A stretch of 45,090 nucleotides of DNA from Lachnospiraceae bacterium (GCA_024698865.1 JAILQS010000163.1:1-45090), one strand, 5' to 3'; positions 7,240 through 16,201 are shown, counted from the stretch's first letter. The notes: generated from the sequence alone by a model not told the origin. Made by a program: numbers and translations.

Positions 7240-8118
7240 TTGCATGTAATATATCATAAAGAATATAGTGACAAAAAGGCGACGTTGTGCAATCAAAACG
7301 TCGTTCCGTTTTTTGAAATGGAGGGGCTTAGAGAAATTTCGTTTATTACACACGGTTTTTCGACAAAGCTTGGAGGTGTAAGCGAGAATGAGCTTTCATC
7401 CATGAACCTAAGCTTTACCAGAGGAGATAATCCGGAAAATGTCTATACGAATTACAGTCGCATATGTGAGGCGCTGAATGTGCCAAGGGAAAGTCTGGTA
7501 TTTAGCGATCAGGTGCACAGTACCAATGTTGTCCGGGTAGGCAAAGAAAATATATTAGGCAGCGTATCCGATACAAAACAGCCGCCACAGAAACTGTTAC
7601 AGGGTGTCGACGGCATGATTACAAATGAGCCGGGCGTTACGCTGGTGACTTTTTTTGCGGATTGCGTTCCGCTGTTTTTTGTAGATACAAAGAACAGGGC
7701 GATTGGACTGGTTCATTCCGGATGGAGAGGTACTGCCGGAAAGATAGGTGCCATTGCTCTTGAAAAGATGCGCAAGGAATTTGGCACGGATCCAAAGGAT
7801 GTGGTTGCAGCCATCGGACCTTCCATTTGCAAAGACTGTTATGAGGTAAGTGAAGACTTGCTGGAGGAATTTAGGGTGTCGTTTACAATGGAACAGTGCA
7901 AGCGAATATTCCAACCCAAAGGCAATCATAAGTATTTGTTGGATCTGTGGAAGGCAAATGAAATTCTAATATCGGAAGCGGGCGTTTTACCGGAGAATAT
8001 TTCCGTGAGCGGAGTGTGTACCTGTTGTAATCATGAACTATTGTTTTCACACCGCTATACGAACGGCAAACGTGGAAATCTGAATGCTTTCCTTTCTATA
8101 AATAGTGTTAAAATTTGA
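7240..8118 (+). CDS. pgeF: Purine nucleoside phosphorylase, PgeF/YlmD family
   Basis: This 292-residue protein belongs to the former multicopper-oxidase or laccase-domain family (DUF152). Members have been shown to be zinc-dependent purine nucleoside phosphorylases with adenosine deaminase activity, and E. coli YfiH is linked to peptidoglycan editing. The zinc ligands are in place: His93 in SDQVHSTNVV, Cys142 in FADCVPLFF and His159 in GLVHSGWRGT. The start is TTG at 7240 with GGAGGA 6 nt upstream. It closes the cluster; a new promoter region follows. Confidence 0.93.
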   Translation: MHVIYHKEYSDKKATLCNQNVVPFFEMEGLREISFITHGFSTKLGGVSENELSSMNLSFTRGDNPENVYTNYSRICEALNVPRESLVFSDQVHSTNVVRVGKENILGSVSDTKQPPQKLLQGVDGMITNEPGVTLVTFFADCVPLFFVDTKNRAIGLVHSGWRGTAGKIGAIALEKMRKEFGTDPKDVVAAIGPSICKDCYEVSEDLLEEFRVSFTMEQCKRIFQPKGNHKYLLDLWKANEILISEAGVLPENISVSGVCTCCNHELLFSHRYTNGKRGNLNAFLSINSVKI

Positions 8119-8147
8119 TGAACTCTCTTTTATTTTGACACTGAATA

Positions 8148-8156
8148 TGGTATAAA
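8148..8156 (+). promoter_or_regulatory. Extended -10 promoter candidate for the PPIase lipoprotein
   Basis: TGGTATAAA (8148-8156) is an extended -10 element 36 bp before the ATG. A TTGACA (8135-8140) lies only 10 bp upstream of its hexamer, too close to act as its -35. That TTGACA could pair with GATAAA at 8158-8163 (17 bp) instead. Which hexamers are used cannot be decided here. Confidence 0.4.
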
Positions 8157-8191
8157 TGATAAAGAATGAAAAGACAGAAATGAGGTTAATT

Positions 8192-9310
8192 ATGAAAAAG
8201 AAATTAGTAGCGCTCCTTATGGTTATGGCATTAGGAGTATTAGCAGTTGGTTGTGGGGACAAGAAAGAAGCATCTAAGGAAGCAGATTCCAAAGGTTCAG
8301 AGTACGATTTGTACGATGGTGAGGACTACAAAATTGATGAATGTGTAGAACTTGCTAATTACAAAGGGCTTGATATGGAAGTGACAGAAGTCGCTGACAG
8401 CGATGTAGATGCACAGATTCAGAGTGAACTTGAGAACAACAAGACATACAACCAGATCAAAGAAGGCAAAGTTAAAGACGGTGATACGGTTAATATTGAT
8501 TATGTCGGTAAGAAAGACGGCAAAGAATTCGACGGCGGTTCTGCTACCGGATATGATTTAACCATTGGTTCTAATACTTTTATTCCGGGATTTGAATCCG
8601 GACTTGTTGGAAAGAAAGTCGGAGAGACCGTAGATATCAACGTTACTTTCCCGGAAGAATACCAGAGTGAAGAACTTGCCGGACAGCCTGCAGTATTTAC
8701 TGTAACCATCAATTATATTCGCGGAGATGAAATTAAGCAGGAGTTAAACGACGAATATGTAACTGCCAATACAGAATATAAGACAGTAGACGAATATAAG
8801 AAAGCTACACGTGAGCAGCTTGAAACAAACAATCTGCAGAGCGGACAGTCTGCACTTTGGGGACAGGTAGTTTCTTCTGCAGTTATTATGAAATATCCGG
8901 ACAGCGAAGTGAAAAATGTTCTTAGCAATCTGAAAAACTATTGTGAGCAGATGGCTTCTATGTACGGTGTGAAACTGGATGAGTTCCTTTCACAGAATTT
9001 CCAGACAACCGAAGAAAACTTTGATAACGATATGTTAGATAATGCAAAACAGCAGGTTGCTGCCAAATTAGTAGCGCTTAAGATTGCAAAAGATAATGAT
9101 ATCGTTGTATCAGAAGATGAGTATGATAACAATCTTGCTTCTTATGTACAGGAGTATGGATATTCTTCCGCAGAAGAGATGGAGAATACCATTGGTACCA
9201 AAGAATTAAGACAGCAGATGTTAATTGAAAAAGCAATGAACTTTGTATATGATAACGCCAAGAGGGTTGACAAACCTGCAGAAGCTACAGAGAATACCGA
9301 CAACCAGTAA
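8192..9310 (+). CDS. Trigger-factor-like peptidyl-prolyl isomerase lipoprotein
   Basis: The 372-residue product starts with MKKKLVALL, a hydrophobic stretch and the lipobox LAVGC (Cys21), so it should be a membrane-anchored lipoprotein. Residues about 90-175 match the FKBP-type PPIase domain of trigger factor: VKDGDTVNIDYVGKKDGKEF, TFIPGFESGLVGKKVGE and TFPEEY. The rest resembles the helical trigger-factor C-domain. The N-terminal ribosome-binding domain is missing and replaced by the export signal. It probably folds or escorts exported proteins, like PrsA by analogy. The ATG at 8192 is preferred over an in-frame ATG at 8156 because the lipoprotein signal begins there. Confidence 0.9.
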   Translation: MKKKLVALLMVMALGVLAVGCGDKKEASKEADSKGSEYDLYDGEDYKIDECVELANYKGLDMEVTEVADSDVDAQIQSELENNKTYNQIKEGKVKDGDTVNIDYVGKKDGKEFDGGSATGYDLTIGSNTFIPGFESGLVGKKVGETVDINVTFPEEYQSEELAGQPAVFTVTINYIRGDEIKQELNDEYVTANTEYKTVDEYKKATREQLETNNLQSGQSALWGQVVSSAVIMKYPDSEVKNVLSNLKNYCEQMASMYGVKLDEFLSQNFQTTEENFDNDMLDNAKQQVAAKLVALKIAKDNDIVVSEDEYDNNLASYVQEYGYSSAEEMENTIGTKELRQQMLIEKAMNFVYDNAKRVDKPAEATENTDNQ

Positions 9311-9326
9311 ATTTTATTACAAATAC

Positions 9327-9360
9327 AAAAGCCACCGGGATTTGTTTCCGGGGGCTTTTT
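9327..9360 (+). terminator. Rho-independent terminator after the PPIase gene
   Basis: AAAAGCC.ACCGG pairs with CCGG.GGGCTTTTT around the loop GATTTGTTT, with one bulged position, and ends in TTTTT. It starts 17 nt after the stop at 9310 and separates this gene from the der cluster. Confidence 0.8.
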
Positions 9361-9398
9361 GACGAAAGAAGCAGGAAGCGATTAGAAAGTAGGTATTT

Positions 9399-10715
9399 AT
9401 GGCAGTTGGACATCTTATTAAAAGTGTAGAAGACGGCAGCATCGCCTGGGAGATGGAATTGGAACCGGGGGATCGTCTTTTACGGATTAACGGCAAAAAA
9501 ATATTGGATGTGTTTGATTATCATTATTACATCAAAGATACCTACCTTGAATTACTGGTGCTTAAGCCAAACGGAGAAGAGTGGGAATTAGAGATTGATA
9601 AAGAATACGATGAAGATCTGGGCATCGATTTTGAAGATGGCCTGATGGACGATTACAAGTCTTGCCATAACAAGTGTATTTTCTGTTTTATCGACCAGAT
9701 GCCACCGGGGATGCGTGAAACACTTTATTTTAAAGATGATGATGCACGTCTTTCGTTTTTGCAGGGCAATTATATCACGCTAACGAATATGAAGCAGGAA
9801 GACCTGGATCGTATCATTAAATATCGTCTGGCGCCGGTTAATATTTCCGTGCATACGATGAATCCCGAACTTCGTTGCAAGATGCTTAATAACCGGTTTG
9901 CCGGAGAAGCGCTCGACAAAATCAGACAGCTTTACGATGCGAAGCTTACGATGAATAGTCAGATTGTACTTTGCAAAGGCTATAATGACGGAGAGGAACT
10001 GGATCGAAGCATAAGGGAACTGATGGAGATGTATCCGTATATGGAGAGCCTGTCCGTTGTTCCGGTCGGGCTTTCCAAGTATCGCGAAGGTCTTGCAAAG
10101 CTTGAAAAGTTTAGTAAAGAGGACGCCAAAAAAGTGCTTTCGCAGATACATGCCTGGCAGGAAAAGTCGCTTTCAGAGAATAAAAGCCGCTTTGTGTTTG
10201 CAAGTGATGAGTGGTATCTGACAGCGGAAGAGCCGATTCCTAAGGCGGATTATTATGAAGGGTACGGCCAGTTGGAAAATGGCGTAGGTATGATACGAAG
10301 CCTGTTGGATGAAGTGGAGGAAGAGGTAAAACGACTTGAGAAAATGACCATTACCTGTAACCGCAAAGTCACCATTGCAACCGGAGTGCTGATTGCACCG
10401 ACCATGCAATCCATTGCGAAACAGATAGAAAGTGTGGTAGAAGGTCTTACAATTCAGGTGATTGCCATTCGGAATGACTTTTTTGGAGAAGATATTACGG
10501 TAGCCGGTCTTGTTACGGCTACGGATATTATGGCGCAGCTGGCGGATGTTGAGTTAGGAGAAAAGCTTCTTTTGCCGCAGGTTATGCTGCGAAACGGAGA
10601 GCGGGTTTTTCTGGATGATTACACAGTGGAGCAGGTAGAAACATCTTTACAAATTCCTGTTGGCATTGTACAATCTAACGGAAAGTCACTAGTAGAAATG
10701 ATTACACAAAAGTGA
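9399..10715 (+). CDS. DUF512 radical SAM protein (TIGR03279 type)
   Basis: This 438-residue protein has a PDZ-like N-terminus (GHLIKSVEDGSIAWEMELEPGD, about residues 4-75). A radical SAM cluster motif CHNKCIFC follows, with the CxxxCxxC spacing at about residues 88-95, then a barrel and a C-terminal DUF512 region. The family is widespread in Clostridia and Cyanobacteria, often next to der, and its reaction is not established. The ATG at 9399 has a weak AGTAGGT site. The stop is 10 nt before der, so the two are probably cotranscribed. It likely needs a 4Fe-4S cluster and S-adenosylmethionine. Confidence 0.9.
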   Translation: MAVGHLIKSVEDGSIAWEMELEPGDRLLRINGKKILDVFDYHYYIKDTYLELLVLKPNGEEWELEIDKEYDEDLGIDFEDGLMDDYKSCHNKCIFCFIDQMPPGMRETLYFKDDDARLSFLQGNYITLTNMKQEDLDRIIKYRLAPVNISVHTMNPELRCKMLNNRFAGEALDKIRQLYDAKLTMNSQIVLCKGYNDGEELDRSIRELMEMYPYMESLSVVPVGLSKYREGLAKLEKFSKEDAKKVLSQIHAWQEKSLSENKSRFVFASDEWYLTAEEPIPKADYYEGYGQLENGVGMIRSLLDEVEEEVKRLEKMTITCNRKVTIATGVLIAPTMQSIAKQIESVVEGLTIQVIAIRNDFFGEDITVAGLVTATDIMAQLADVELGEKLLLPQVMLRNGERVFLDDYTVEQVETSLQIPVGIVQSNGKSLVEMITQK

Positions 10716-10725
10716 GGTTATATAA

Positions 10726-12048
10726 ATGAGTAAGCCAATTGTAGCGATTGTAGGCCGTCCAAATGTCGGAAAGTCTACTTTGTTCAATGCTCTGGCGGGC
10801 GAGAAAATCTCGATTGTTAAAGATTATCCCGGTGTTACCAGAGATCGAATTTATGCGGATGTTGACTGGTTAAATAAAAAGTTTACGATTGTGGATACCG
10901 GAGGTATTGAACCATCTACGAAGGATGCGATGCTTGCGCATATGAGAGAGCAGGCTGAGATTGCAATTGCAACTGCGGATGTAATTGTCTTCATTACAGA
11001 TGTAAGAGACGGACTTTTGGATTCGGATTACGGTGTTGCCGATATGTTGCGCAAGTCCGGTAAGCCGGTTGTTTTAGTTGTAAATAAAGTAGACAACTTT
11101 GATAAGTATATGGCAGATGTATATGAGTTTTACAATCTGGGAATCGGTAATCCGATTCCAATTTCTGCTGCATCCATGTTAGGTCTTGGAGATATGCTGG
11201 ATGAAGTAATGGAGCATTTCCCAAAAGGCGCATTTGAGGATGAGGAAGATGAAAGACCACGTATTGCCATTGTTGGTAAACCAAATGTAGGTAAGTCTTC
11301 TATAGTAAATAAGCTGGTGGGCGAGAACCGCGTGATTGTATCCGATGTAGCCGGTACGACGCGAGATGCGGTGGATACACCGGTAAAATATGACGGAAGA
11401 GAATATGTTCTGATTGATACCGCAGGATTACGTAGAAAAGCGCGTATTAAGGAAGAACTGGAGCGTTACAGTATCATTCGTACTGTTATGGCGGTAGAAC
11501 GTGCAGACGTTGTTTTGATGGTCATTGACGCGACGGAAGGCGTAACCGAGCAGGATGCCAAGATTGCCGGTATTGCACACGAGCGCGGTAAAGGTGTTAT
11601 TATTTGCGTAAACAAATGGGATGCAGTCGAAAAAGACAATAAAACAATGAATGATTTTACCAAGAAAGTTCGCGAAACACTTTCATATATGAGTTATGCG
11701 GATATTATGTTTATTTCTGCAAAGACCGGACAAAGACTGGTGAAACTCTATGAGAGAATTGATAATATCATTCAGTTCCAGAATCTTCGTGTACAGACCG
11801 GTGTCCTCAATGAAATCGTATCCGAAGCCGTGGCTATGCAGCAGCCACCTTCAGATAAGGGACGTCGCCTGAAGATTTTCTACGTAACACAGGTTTCCGT
11901 GAAGCCGCCAACGTTTGTTATCTTTGTAAATGATAAGGAATTGATGCATTTTTCTTATACGAGATACCTGGAGAATAAGATTCGCGAAGCTTTTGGTTTT
12001 ATGGGTACACCGCTTAGATTTATTACGAGAGAGAGAAAAGATAAATAA
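10726..12048 (+). CDS. der: Ribosome biogenesis GTPase Der (EngA)
   Basis: Der is an essential double-GTPase that helps assemble the 50S ribosomal subunit. The 440-residue length is normal. The first G domain has GRPNVGKST at 10-18, DTGG near 60 and NKVD near 120. The second has GKPNVGKSS near 183-191, DTAGL near 232 and NKWD near 295. A C-terminal KH-like domain ends in FGFMGTPLRFITRERK. The ATG at 10726 follows a GTGAGGT site. It is flanked by the DUF512 gene and plsY in a tight cluster. Confidence 0.98.
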   Translation: MSKPIVAIVGRPNVGKSTLFNALAGEKISIVKDYPGVTRDRIYADVDWLNKKFTIVDTGGIEPSTKDAMLAHMREQAEIAIATADVIVFITDVRDGLLDSDYGVADMLRKSGKPVVLVVNKVDNFDKYMADVYEFYNLGIGNPIPISAASMLGLGDMLDEVMEHFPKGAFEDEEDERPRIAIVGKPNVGKSSIVNKLVGENRVIVSDVAGTTRDAVDTPVKYDGREYVLIDTAGLRRKARIKEELERYSIIRTVMAVERADVVLMVIDATEGVTEQDAKIAGIAHERGKGVIICVNKWDAVEKDNKTMNDFTKKVRETLSYMSYADIMFISAKTGQRLVKLYERIDNIIQFQNLRVQTGVLNEIVSEAVAMQQPPSDKGRRLKIFYVTQVSVKPPTFVIFVNDKELMHFSYTRYLENKIREAFGFMGTPLRFITRERKDK

Positions 12049-12069
12049 TACATTTGGGGAGAGAATACA

Positions 12070-12699
12070 ATGTTAGTGAAAATTGGAGTATGCCTTTTAA
12101 TCGGATATTTATTAGGATGTATTTCTTTTGGATATATTGTTGGCAAAATCAATCATATTGATATCAGGGAGAAAGGAAGCGGGAATGTAGGCGCTACGAA
12201 TACCTTGCGTTCTCTAGGATGGAAGGCGGGACTGATTACCTTTTTGGGAGATGGACTCAAAGCAATCATCCCTTTGTTCGTAATGCGTTTTGCCTTTGCA
12301 GATCTGGCACCGGATTGGCGTTTATATGCGTTATATCTTGGTCTTGGAGTTGTACTGGGACATAACTTCCCGTTTTGGATGGGATTTCGCGGAGGAAAAG
12401 GAATCTCTGCAACCGCGGGTGTGATTCTTGCATTAAGCGATCCAAGACTTACGCTTACAGCATTGGTGTTATTCATTATTGTTGTTGCAACAACCCGTTA
12501 TGTTTCGGTAGGTTCTTTGCTGGTGGTTTTATTTTTACCGCTGAATGTCTTTTTATTCTGGAAAGACAGCCCGTATTTTATACATATGATGATTGTGGCA
12601 TGTGTGTTTACCGCATTGGGATACATTCGTCACATTCCAAATATTAAACGTTTGCTTTCCGGCACGGAGAACAAACTGGGACAGAAAAAAGAGAAATAG
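12070..12699 (+). CDS. plsY: Glycerol-3-phosphate acyltransferase PlsY
   Basis: PlsY transfers an acyl group from acyl-phosphate to glycerol-3-phosphate, the first step of phospholipid synthesis in most Gram-positive bacteria. The 209-residue protein has about five membrane segments and the three family motifs: GSGNVGATNTLR near 38-49, a GHNFPFWMGFRGGKGISAT loop near 97-115, and a C-terminal helix pair ending in RHIPNIKRLLSGTENK. The ATG follows GGGGAGAG. It sits before gpsA, which supplies its glycerol-3-phosphate substrate. Confidence 0.97.
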   Translation: MLVKIGVCLLIGYLLGCISFGYIVGKINHIDIREKGSGNVGATNTLRSLGWKAGLITFLGDGLKAIIPLFVMRFAFADLAPDWRLYALYLGLGVVLGHNFPFWMGFRGGKGISATAGVILALSDPRLTLTALVLFIIVVATTRYVSVGSLLVVLFLPLNVFLFWKDSPYFIHMMIVACVFTALGYIRHIPNIKRLLSGTENKLGQKKEK

Positions 12700-12740
12700 T
12701 GTCAAATTGCACTAACGTATAATCAGAAGGAGGTAATGAC

Positions 12741-13745
12741 GTGAATGTAAGTTTACTTGGAGCTGGAAGCTGGGGTACCGCACTTGCGATTGTTCTCGCG
12801 AAAAACGGACATAATGTGAAGCTGTGGTCTGCACTTGAGGCTGAAATTAACATGTTAAAAGAGCACAGAGAGCACAAGGAGCGTTTGCCCGGTGTAATAC
12901 TTCCGGATAATATTGAAATCGAAAGTGATTTGGAGACGGCGTGTACCAATCAGGAATTAATTGTATTTTCTGTTGCATCGCCATTTGTACGAAGCACTGC
13001 CAAACTTGCAAAGGAGTTTATCAAGGAAGGACAGAAAATTGTAAATGTAGCAAAAGGAATTGAGGAAGCTACGTTATTTACCTTGTCACAAGTGTTGGAG
13101 GATGAAATCCCACAGGCGGACATTGCAGTCCTTTCCGGACCAAGTCATGCGGAAGAGGTAAGCAAAGGAATACCGACCACCGTTGTAATTGGTGCCAAGT
13201 CCAAAGAAACGGCAGAATTTATTCAGGATACGTTTATGAATGAATTCTTCAGGGTATATACCAGTCCTGACATTGTCGGAATCGAGCTTGGTGCTGCGCT
13301 CAAAAACGTTATTGCACTGGCGGCAGGCGTAGTAGACGGATTGGGATATGGAGATAATACCAAGGCTGCACTTATGACACGTGGAATGCACGAAATCAAT
13401 CAGCTTGGAGTTGCTATGGGTGGTAAACCGGAGACATTCTTTGGCTTATCCGGAATTGGAGATTTGATTGTTACCTGTACAAGTCTGCACAGCCGCAATC
13501 GTAATGCCGGATATCTGATTGGACAAGGCAAAACTGCAAAAGAAGCAATGGAAGAAGTAAAACAGGTAGTGGAGGGTGTGCATTGTGCAAAAGCGGCACT
13601 TGCCCTTGCTAAGAAATATAACGTAGATATGCCGATTGTAGAACAGGTGAATGAAGTTATTTTTAATGATAAGCCTGCCAAAGAGGCATTGTCTGTATTA
13701 TTTAGCAGAGATAAGAAAAATGAGAATTCTACGTTAGCATGGTAA
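12741..13745 (+). CDS. gpsA: Glycerol-3-phosphate dehydrogenase [NAD(P)+]
   Basis: GpsA reduces dihydroxyacetone phosphate to sn-glycerol-3-phosphate for phospholipid synthesis. The 334-residue protein has a Rossmann motif GAGSWGTALA at 7-16, VLSGPSHAEEV near 132, a catalytic-type Lys in GAALKNVIALAAG and the C-terminal NRNAGYLIGQG region. The start is GTG at 12741 with AAGGAGG 7 nt upstream. A TATAAT (12718-12723) lies in the 41-nt gap before it, without a matching -35, so it may only be chance. It pairs functionally with plsY directly upstream. Confidence 0.98.
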   Translation: MNVSLLGAGSWGTALAIVLAKNGHNVKLWSALEAEINMLKEHREHKERLPGVILPDNIEIESDLETACTNQELIVFSVASPFVRSTAKLAKEFIKEGQKIVNVAKGIEEATLFTLSQVLEDEIPQADIAVLSGPSHAEEVSKGIPTTVVIGAKSKETAEFIQDTFMNEFFRVYTSPDIVGIELGAALKNVIALAAGVVDGLGYGDNTKAALMTRGMHEINQLGVAMGGKPETFFGLSGIGDLIVTCTSLHSRNRNAGYLIGQGKTAKEAMEEVKQVVEGVHCAKAALALAKKYNVDMPIVEQVNEVIFNDKPAKEALSVLFSRDKKNENSTLAW

Positions 13746-13771
13746 TTTTTTTTGAATAGGAGTTGTTTATA

Positions 13772-14947
13772 ATGACAAAAGTAGATATTATTTCAGGATT
13801 TTTGGGAGCAGGAAAAACTACACTTATTAAGAAATTAATTGAGGAAGTGTTCAAGGGACAGAAAATCGTTTTAATCGAGAATGAATTTGGTGAAATCGGT
13901 ATTGACGGTGGTTTCCTGAAAGATGCCGGAATTAACATTACAGAAATGAATTCCGGATGTATTTGCTGTTCTTTGGTCGGAGATTTTGGAGAAGCTTTAA
14001 ATGAAGTAATTGAGACCTATCATCCGGACAGAATCATCATTGAGCCATCCGGCGTTGGTAAGCTTTCTGATGTGATTACAGCAGTGCTTAATATCAAAGA
14101 TAAAGACCAGATCACCATCAGCAGTCTGGTTGCAGTTTGTGATGCGACAAAGAGTAAAATGTATATGAAAAACTTTGGTGAGTTTTACAACAACCAGATT
14201 GAGTCTGCCAAGACAATTATTTTAAGTAGAACACAGAAGATGACAGATGACAAACTGGCTAAGAGTATGGAGCTTATCCGTGAACATAATAAAGATGCTG
14301 CCGTAATTACAACACCTTGGGATGAAATCACCGGAGCGCAGATTCTTGAAGCGATGGAGCGTAACAATCATTTAGAAGAAGAAATCATGCACGAGCACCA
14401 TCATGAGCATGATCACGAGCATGATCACGATCATGATCACGAGCATGACGGTGAGTGCAGCTGTGGTCATCATCATGACCATGACCATGACCACGAACAT
14501 GACCACGAACACCACGACCATGAGCATGACCACGAGCATCATCACGACCACGATGGCGAATGTAGTTGCGGCCATGACCATGACCACGACCATGACCACG
14601 AACATCACCATCATCATGACCATGACGGTGAGTGCAGCTGTGGACATCATCACGACCATGATGCAGATGAAGTGTTTGTTAACTGGGGTGTTGAGACGAT
14701 TCGCAAATTCTCTAAGGCAGAATTGGAGGGTATCTTAGCTAAATTGGCAGTTGAAGAAGACAATCCTTACGGAATTATTCTGCGTGCAAAGGGTATTGTA
14801 CAGTCTGACGGTGAAGGATGGTTACATTTCGATCTTACACCTGGTGAATATGAAGTACGTAACGGTTCTGCAGATTACACCGGACGTATTTGTGTCATCG
14901 GTTCTGAATTGAAAGAAGATGTATTGAAAGATTTATTTCAGATTTAG
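13772..14947 (+). CDS. G3E GTPase with long His-rich metal-binding loop
   Basis: This 391-residue CobW/COG0523-type protein is probably a zinc metallochaperone. The P-loop GFLGAGKT is at 9-16. The metal-binding GCICC motif is at 62-66 (Cys63, Cys65, Cys66). EPSG follows near 95, and the C-terminal CobW domain starts near residue 300. Residues 207-297 form an extreme His/Asp/Glu loop containing three GECSCGH units, far longer than in most family members. The ATG at 13772 sits 9 nt after AGGAG; a TTG at 13763 touches that site and is rejected. COG0523 proteins are usually tied to zinc scarcity, but I see no clear Zur operator upstream. Confidence 0.92.
   Translation: MTKVDIISGFLGAGKTTLIKKLIEEVFKGQKIVLIENEFGEIGIDGGFLKDAGINITEMNSGCICCSLVGDFGEALNEVIETYHPDRIIIEPSGVGKLSDVITAVLNIKDKDQITISSLVAVCDATKSKMYMKNFGEFYNNQIESAKTIILSRTQKMTDDKLAKSMELIREHNKDAAVITTPWDEITGAQILEAMERNNHLEEEIMHEHHHEHDHEHDHDHDHEHDGECSCGHHHDHDHDHEHDHEHHDHEHDHEHHHDHDGECSCGHDHDHDHDHEHHHHHDHDGECSCGHHHDHDADEVFVNWGVETIRKFSKAELEGILAKLAVEEDNPYGIILRAKGIVQSDGEGWLHFDLTPGEYEVRNGSADYTGRICVIGSELKEDVLKDLFQI
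14390..14662 (+). repeat. Intragenic low-complexity His-codon repeat
   Basis: About 270 bp of CAT/CAC, GAT/GAC and GAG/GAA codons are built from short units such as GACCATGACC and GAGCATGATC. Three longer units, GGTGAGTGCAGCTGTGG and variants, encode the GECSCGH boxes. The synonymous codons vary between copies, so selection seems to act on the protein. Length variation between strains is likely from the repeat structure. Confidence 0.9.
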
Positions 14948-14968
14948 TAGTCAGGAAAAGAGGTACGT

Positions 14969-15922
14969 ATGATTCGTAAAAGAGAGATACCGGTATATTT
15001 GTTTACCGGATTTTTGGAAAGTGGAAAAACTACGTTTATCAAAGAAACCCTTTTGGAAGGGGAGTTTGAGGATGGCGCCAGAACGCTGTATATTTCCTGT
15101 GAAGAAGGTATGGAAGAACTGGAACAGCCACTCCTTGATAAAAATAAAATCACCGCAGTAGAAGTGGAAGACGAAGACGATTTGAATACGATTGCCATGA
15201 AAAAATGGGAAGAAGAACACAGACCACAGAGAATTCTGATTGAATTTAACGGAACCTGGGATCTTGCTGATTTTATGGAAAACAAGCTTCCACCAAACTG
15301 GTTTGTGGTACAGGTTATTACCACGATTGACGCATCTACCTACGAAGTATATCTGGGTAATATGAAAATGATGATGTTAAATCAGTTTAAGGAAAGTGAT
15401 CTGGTAGTATTTAATCGTTGCGAAGCGGATATTGACAGAGGAAAGTTTCGTAGAAGCGTAAAAGCCGTGAACCGTAAAGCGCAGATTATATATGAAAATG
15501 CGGATGGAACCGTGGATCAGAACTTTGAGGAGCAGATGCCGTTTGATACGACCGGTCCCGAAATCGAAATTGTTGAAGAGGATTTTGGACTCTGGTATAT
15601 TCATGCGATGGATCATCCTGAGATTTATGAAGGAAAGTATGTCACCTTCAAAGGGATGTTCTATAAACCAAAGTCATCCAAACAGGATTTGTTTGTTCCG
15701 GGACGTTTTGCTATGACATGTTGCGCGGATGATATTGCATTTATCGGATTTGTCTGCCACGGCAAAGGGATTGAACAATTCCGCCAGAAAGACTGGGTGA
15801 AGGTGCGTGCACAGGTGCGCATCGAATATTGTAAGGATTACAAAGGAAAAGGACCTGTGCTTTATGCAGAAAGTGTGGAACCGGATGAACCTGCACAGGA
15901 TGAACTTGTATATTTCACCTAA
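14969..15922 (+). CDS. G3E-type GTPase fused to a DUF1980-like C-terminal domain
   Basis: This 317-residue protein begins with a CobW-like GTPase core. The P-loop is GFLESGKT at 14-21, a likely switch region is LIEFNGTWDL near 91, and the guanine-specificity region is VFNRCEAD near 147. The CxCC metal motif is absent; SCEEG stands at the corresponding place. From about residue 205, KYVTFKGMFYK, FVPGRFAMTCCADDIAFIGFVCHG and DWVKVRAQV resemble the C-terminal region of TIGR03943/DUF1980 (YcgQ) proteins, often zinc-linked. The start is 21 nt after the His-rich GTPase, so the two are likely one unit. A metal-handling role is inferred from the neighbour and fold. Confidence 0.8.
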   Translation: MIRKREIPVYLFTGFLESGKTTFIKETLLEGEFEDGARTLYISCEEGMEELEQPLLDKNKITAVEVEDEDDLNTIAMKKWEEEHRPQRILIEFNGTWDLADFMENKLPPNWFVVQVITTIDASTYEVYLGNMKMMMLNQFKESDLVVFNRCEADIDRGKFRRSVKAVNRKAQIIYENADGTVDQNFEEQMPFDTTGPEIEIVEEDFGLWYIHAMDHPEIYEGKYVTFKGMFYKPKSSKQDLFVPGRFAMTCCADDIAFIGFVCHGKGIEQFRQKDWVKVRAQVRIEYCKDYKGKGPVLYAESVEPDEPAQDELVYFT

Positions 15923-15943
15923 TAAATCAAAGGAGAAACTATT

Positions 15944-16201
15944 TTGGAAGAGATTTATACACTGATTGAAAACAAAATAAAAGAAGCCGGTTACGCGGGC
16001 GTGGTGGATGGATTTGAAATCTATCAGGAGATTTCTGACCAGATCGAAGGAAAAGAAAACGGCTCGTATCTTTTTATGGTGAAAAAGACGGATACCTGTT
16101 TCTTTGAATACAAAATAGATGTTTTTGACGAAGAGTTTAATTTGTCGTATATTGATATACATGAGGGAGAAAAGGTACTTCGTGTTGATTTTGACGAATA
16201 G
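15944..16201 (+). CDS. Small acidic protein of unknown function
   Basis: I do not recognise this 85-residue protein. It starts at a TTG (15944) with AAAGGAG 8 nt upstream and lies 21 nt after the GTPase fusion gene, so it is probably cotranscribed with the metal-handling pair. It is acidic, has no membrane segment or signal peptide, and shows an N-terminal helix (LIENKIKEAGYAG) followed by alternating strand-like pieces (GSYLFMVKKTDTCFFEYKI). Two cysteine-free halves argue against direct thiol metal binding, apart from one Cys near residue 52. Codon use resembles its neighbours. Confidence 0.75.
   Translation: MEEIYTLIENKIKEAGYAGVVDGFEIYQEISDQIEGKENGSYLFMVKKTDTCFFEYKIDVFDEEFNLSYIDIHEGEKVLRVDFDE

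Noticed and set aside
8135-8156. TTGACA plus TATAAA as one promoter
   Set aside because: The spacing is only 10 bp, so the two hexamers cannot form one standard promoter.
12718-12723. TATAAT before gpsA as a promoter
   Set aside because: No -35 at a usable distance, and plsY-gpsA spacing fits cotranscription.
14372-14659. - strand open frame of 95 residues, hydrophobic and Met/Val-rich
   Set aside because: It is the complement of the His-codon repeat, whose bias makes a stop-free antisense frame; no ribosome site or family match.
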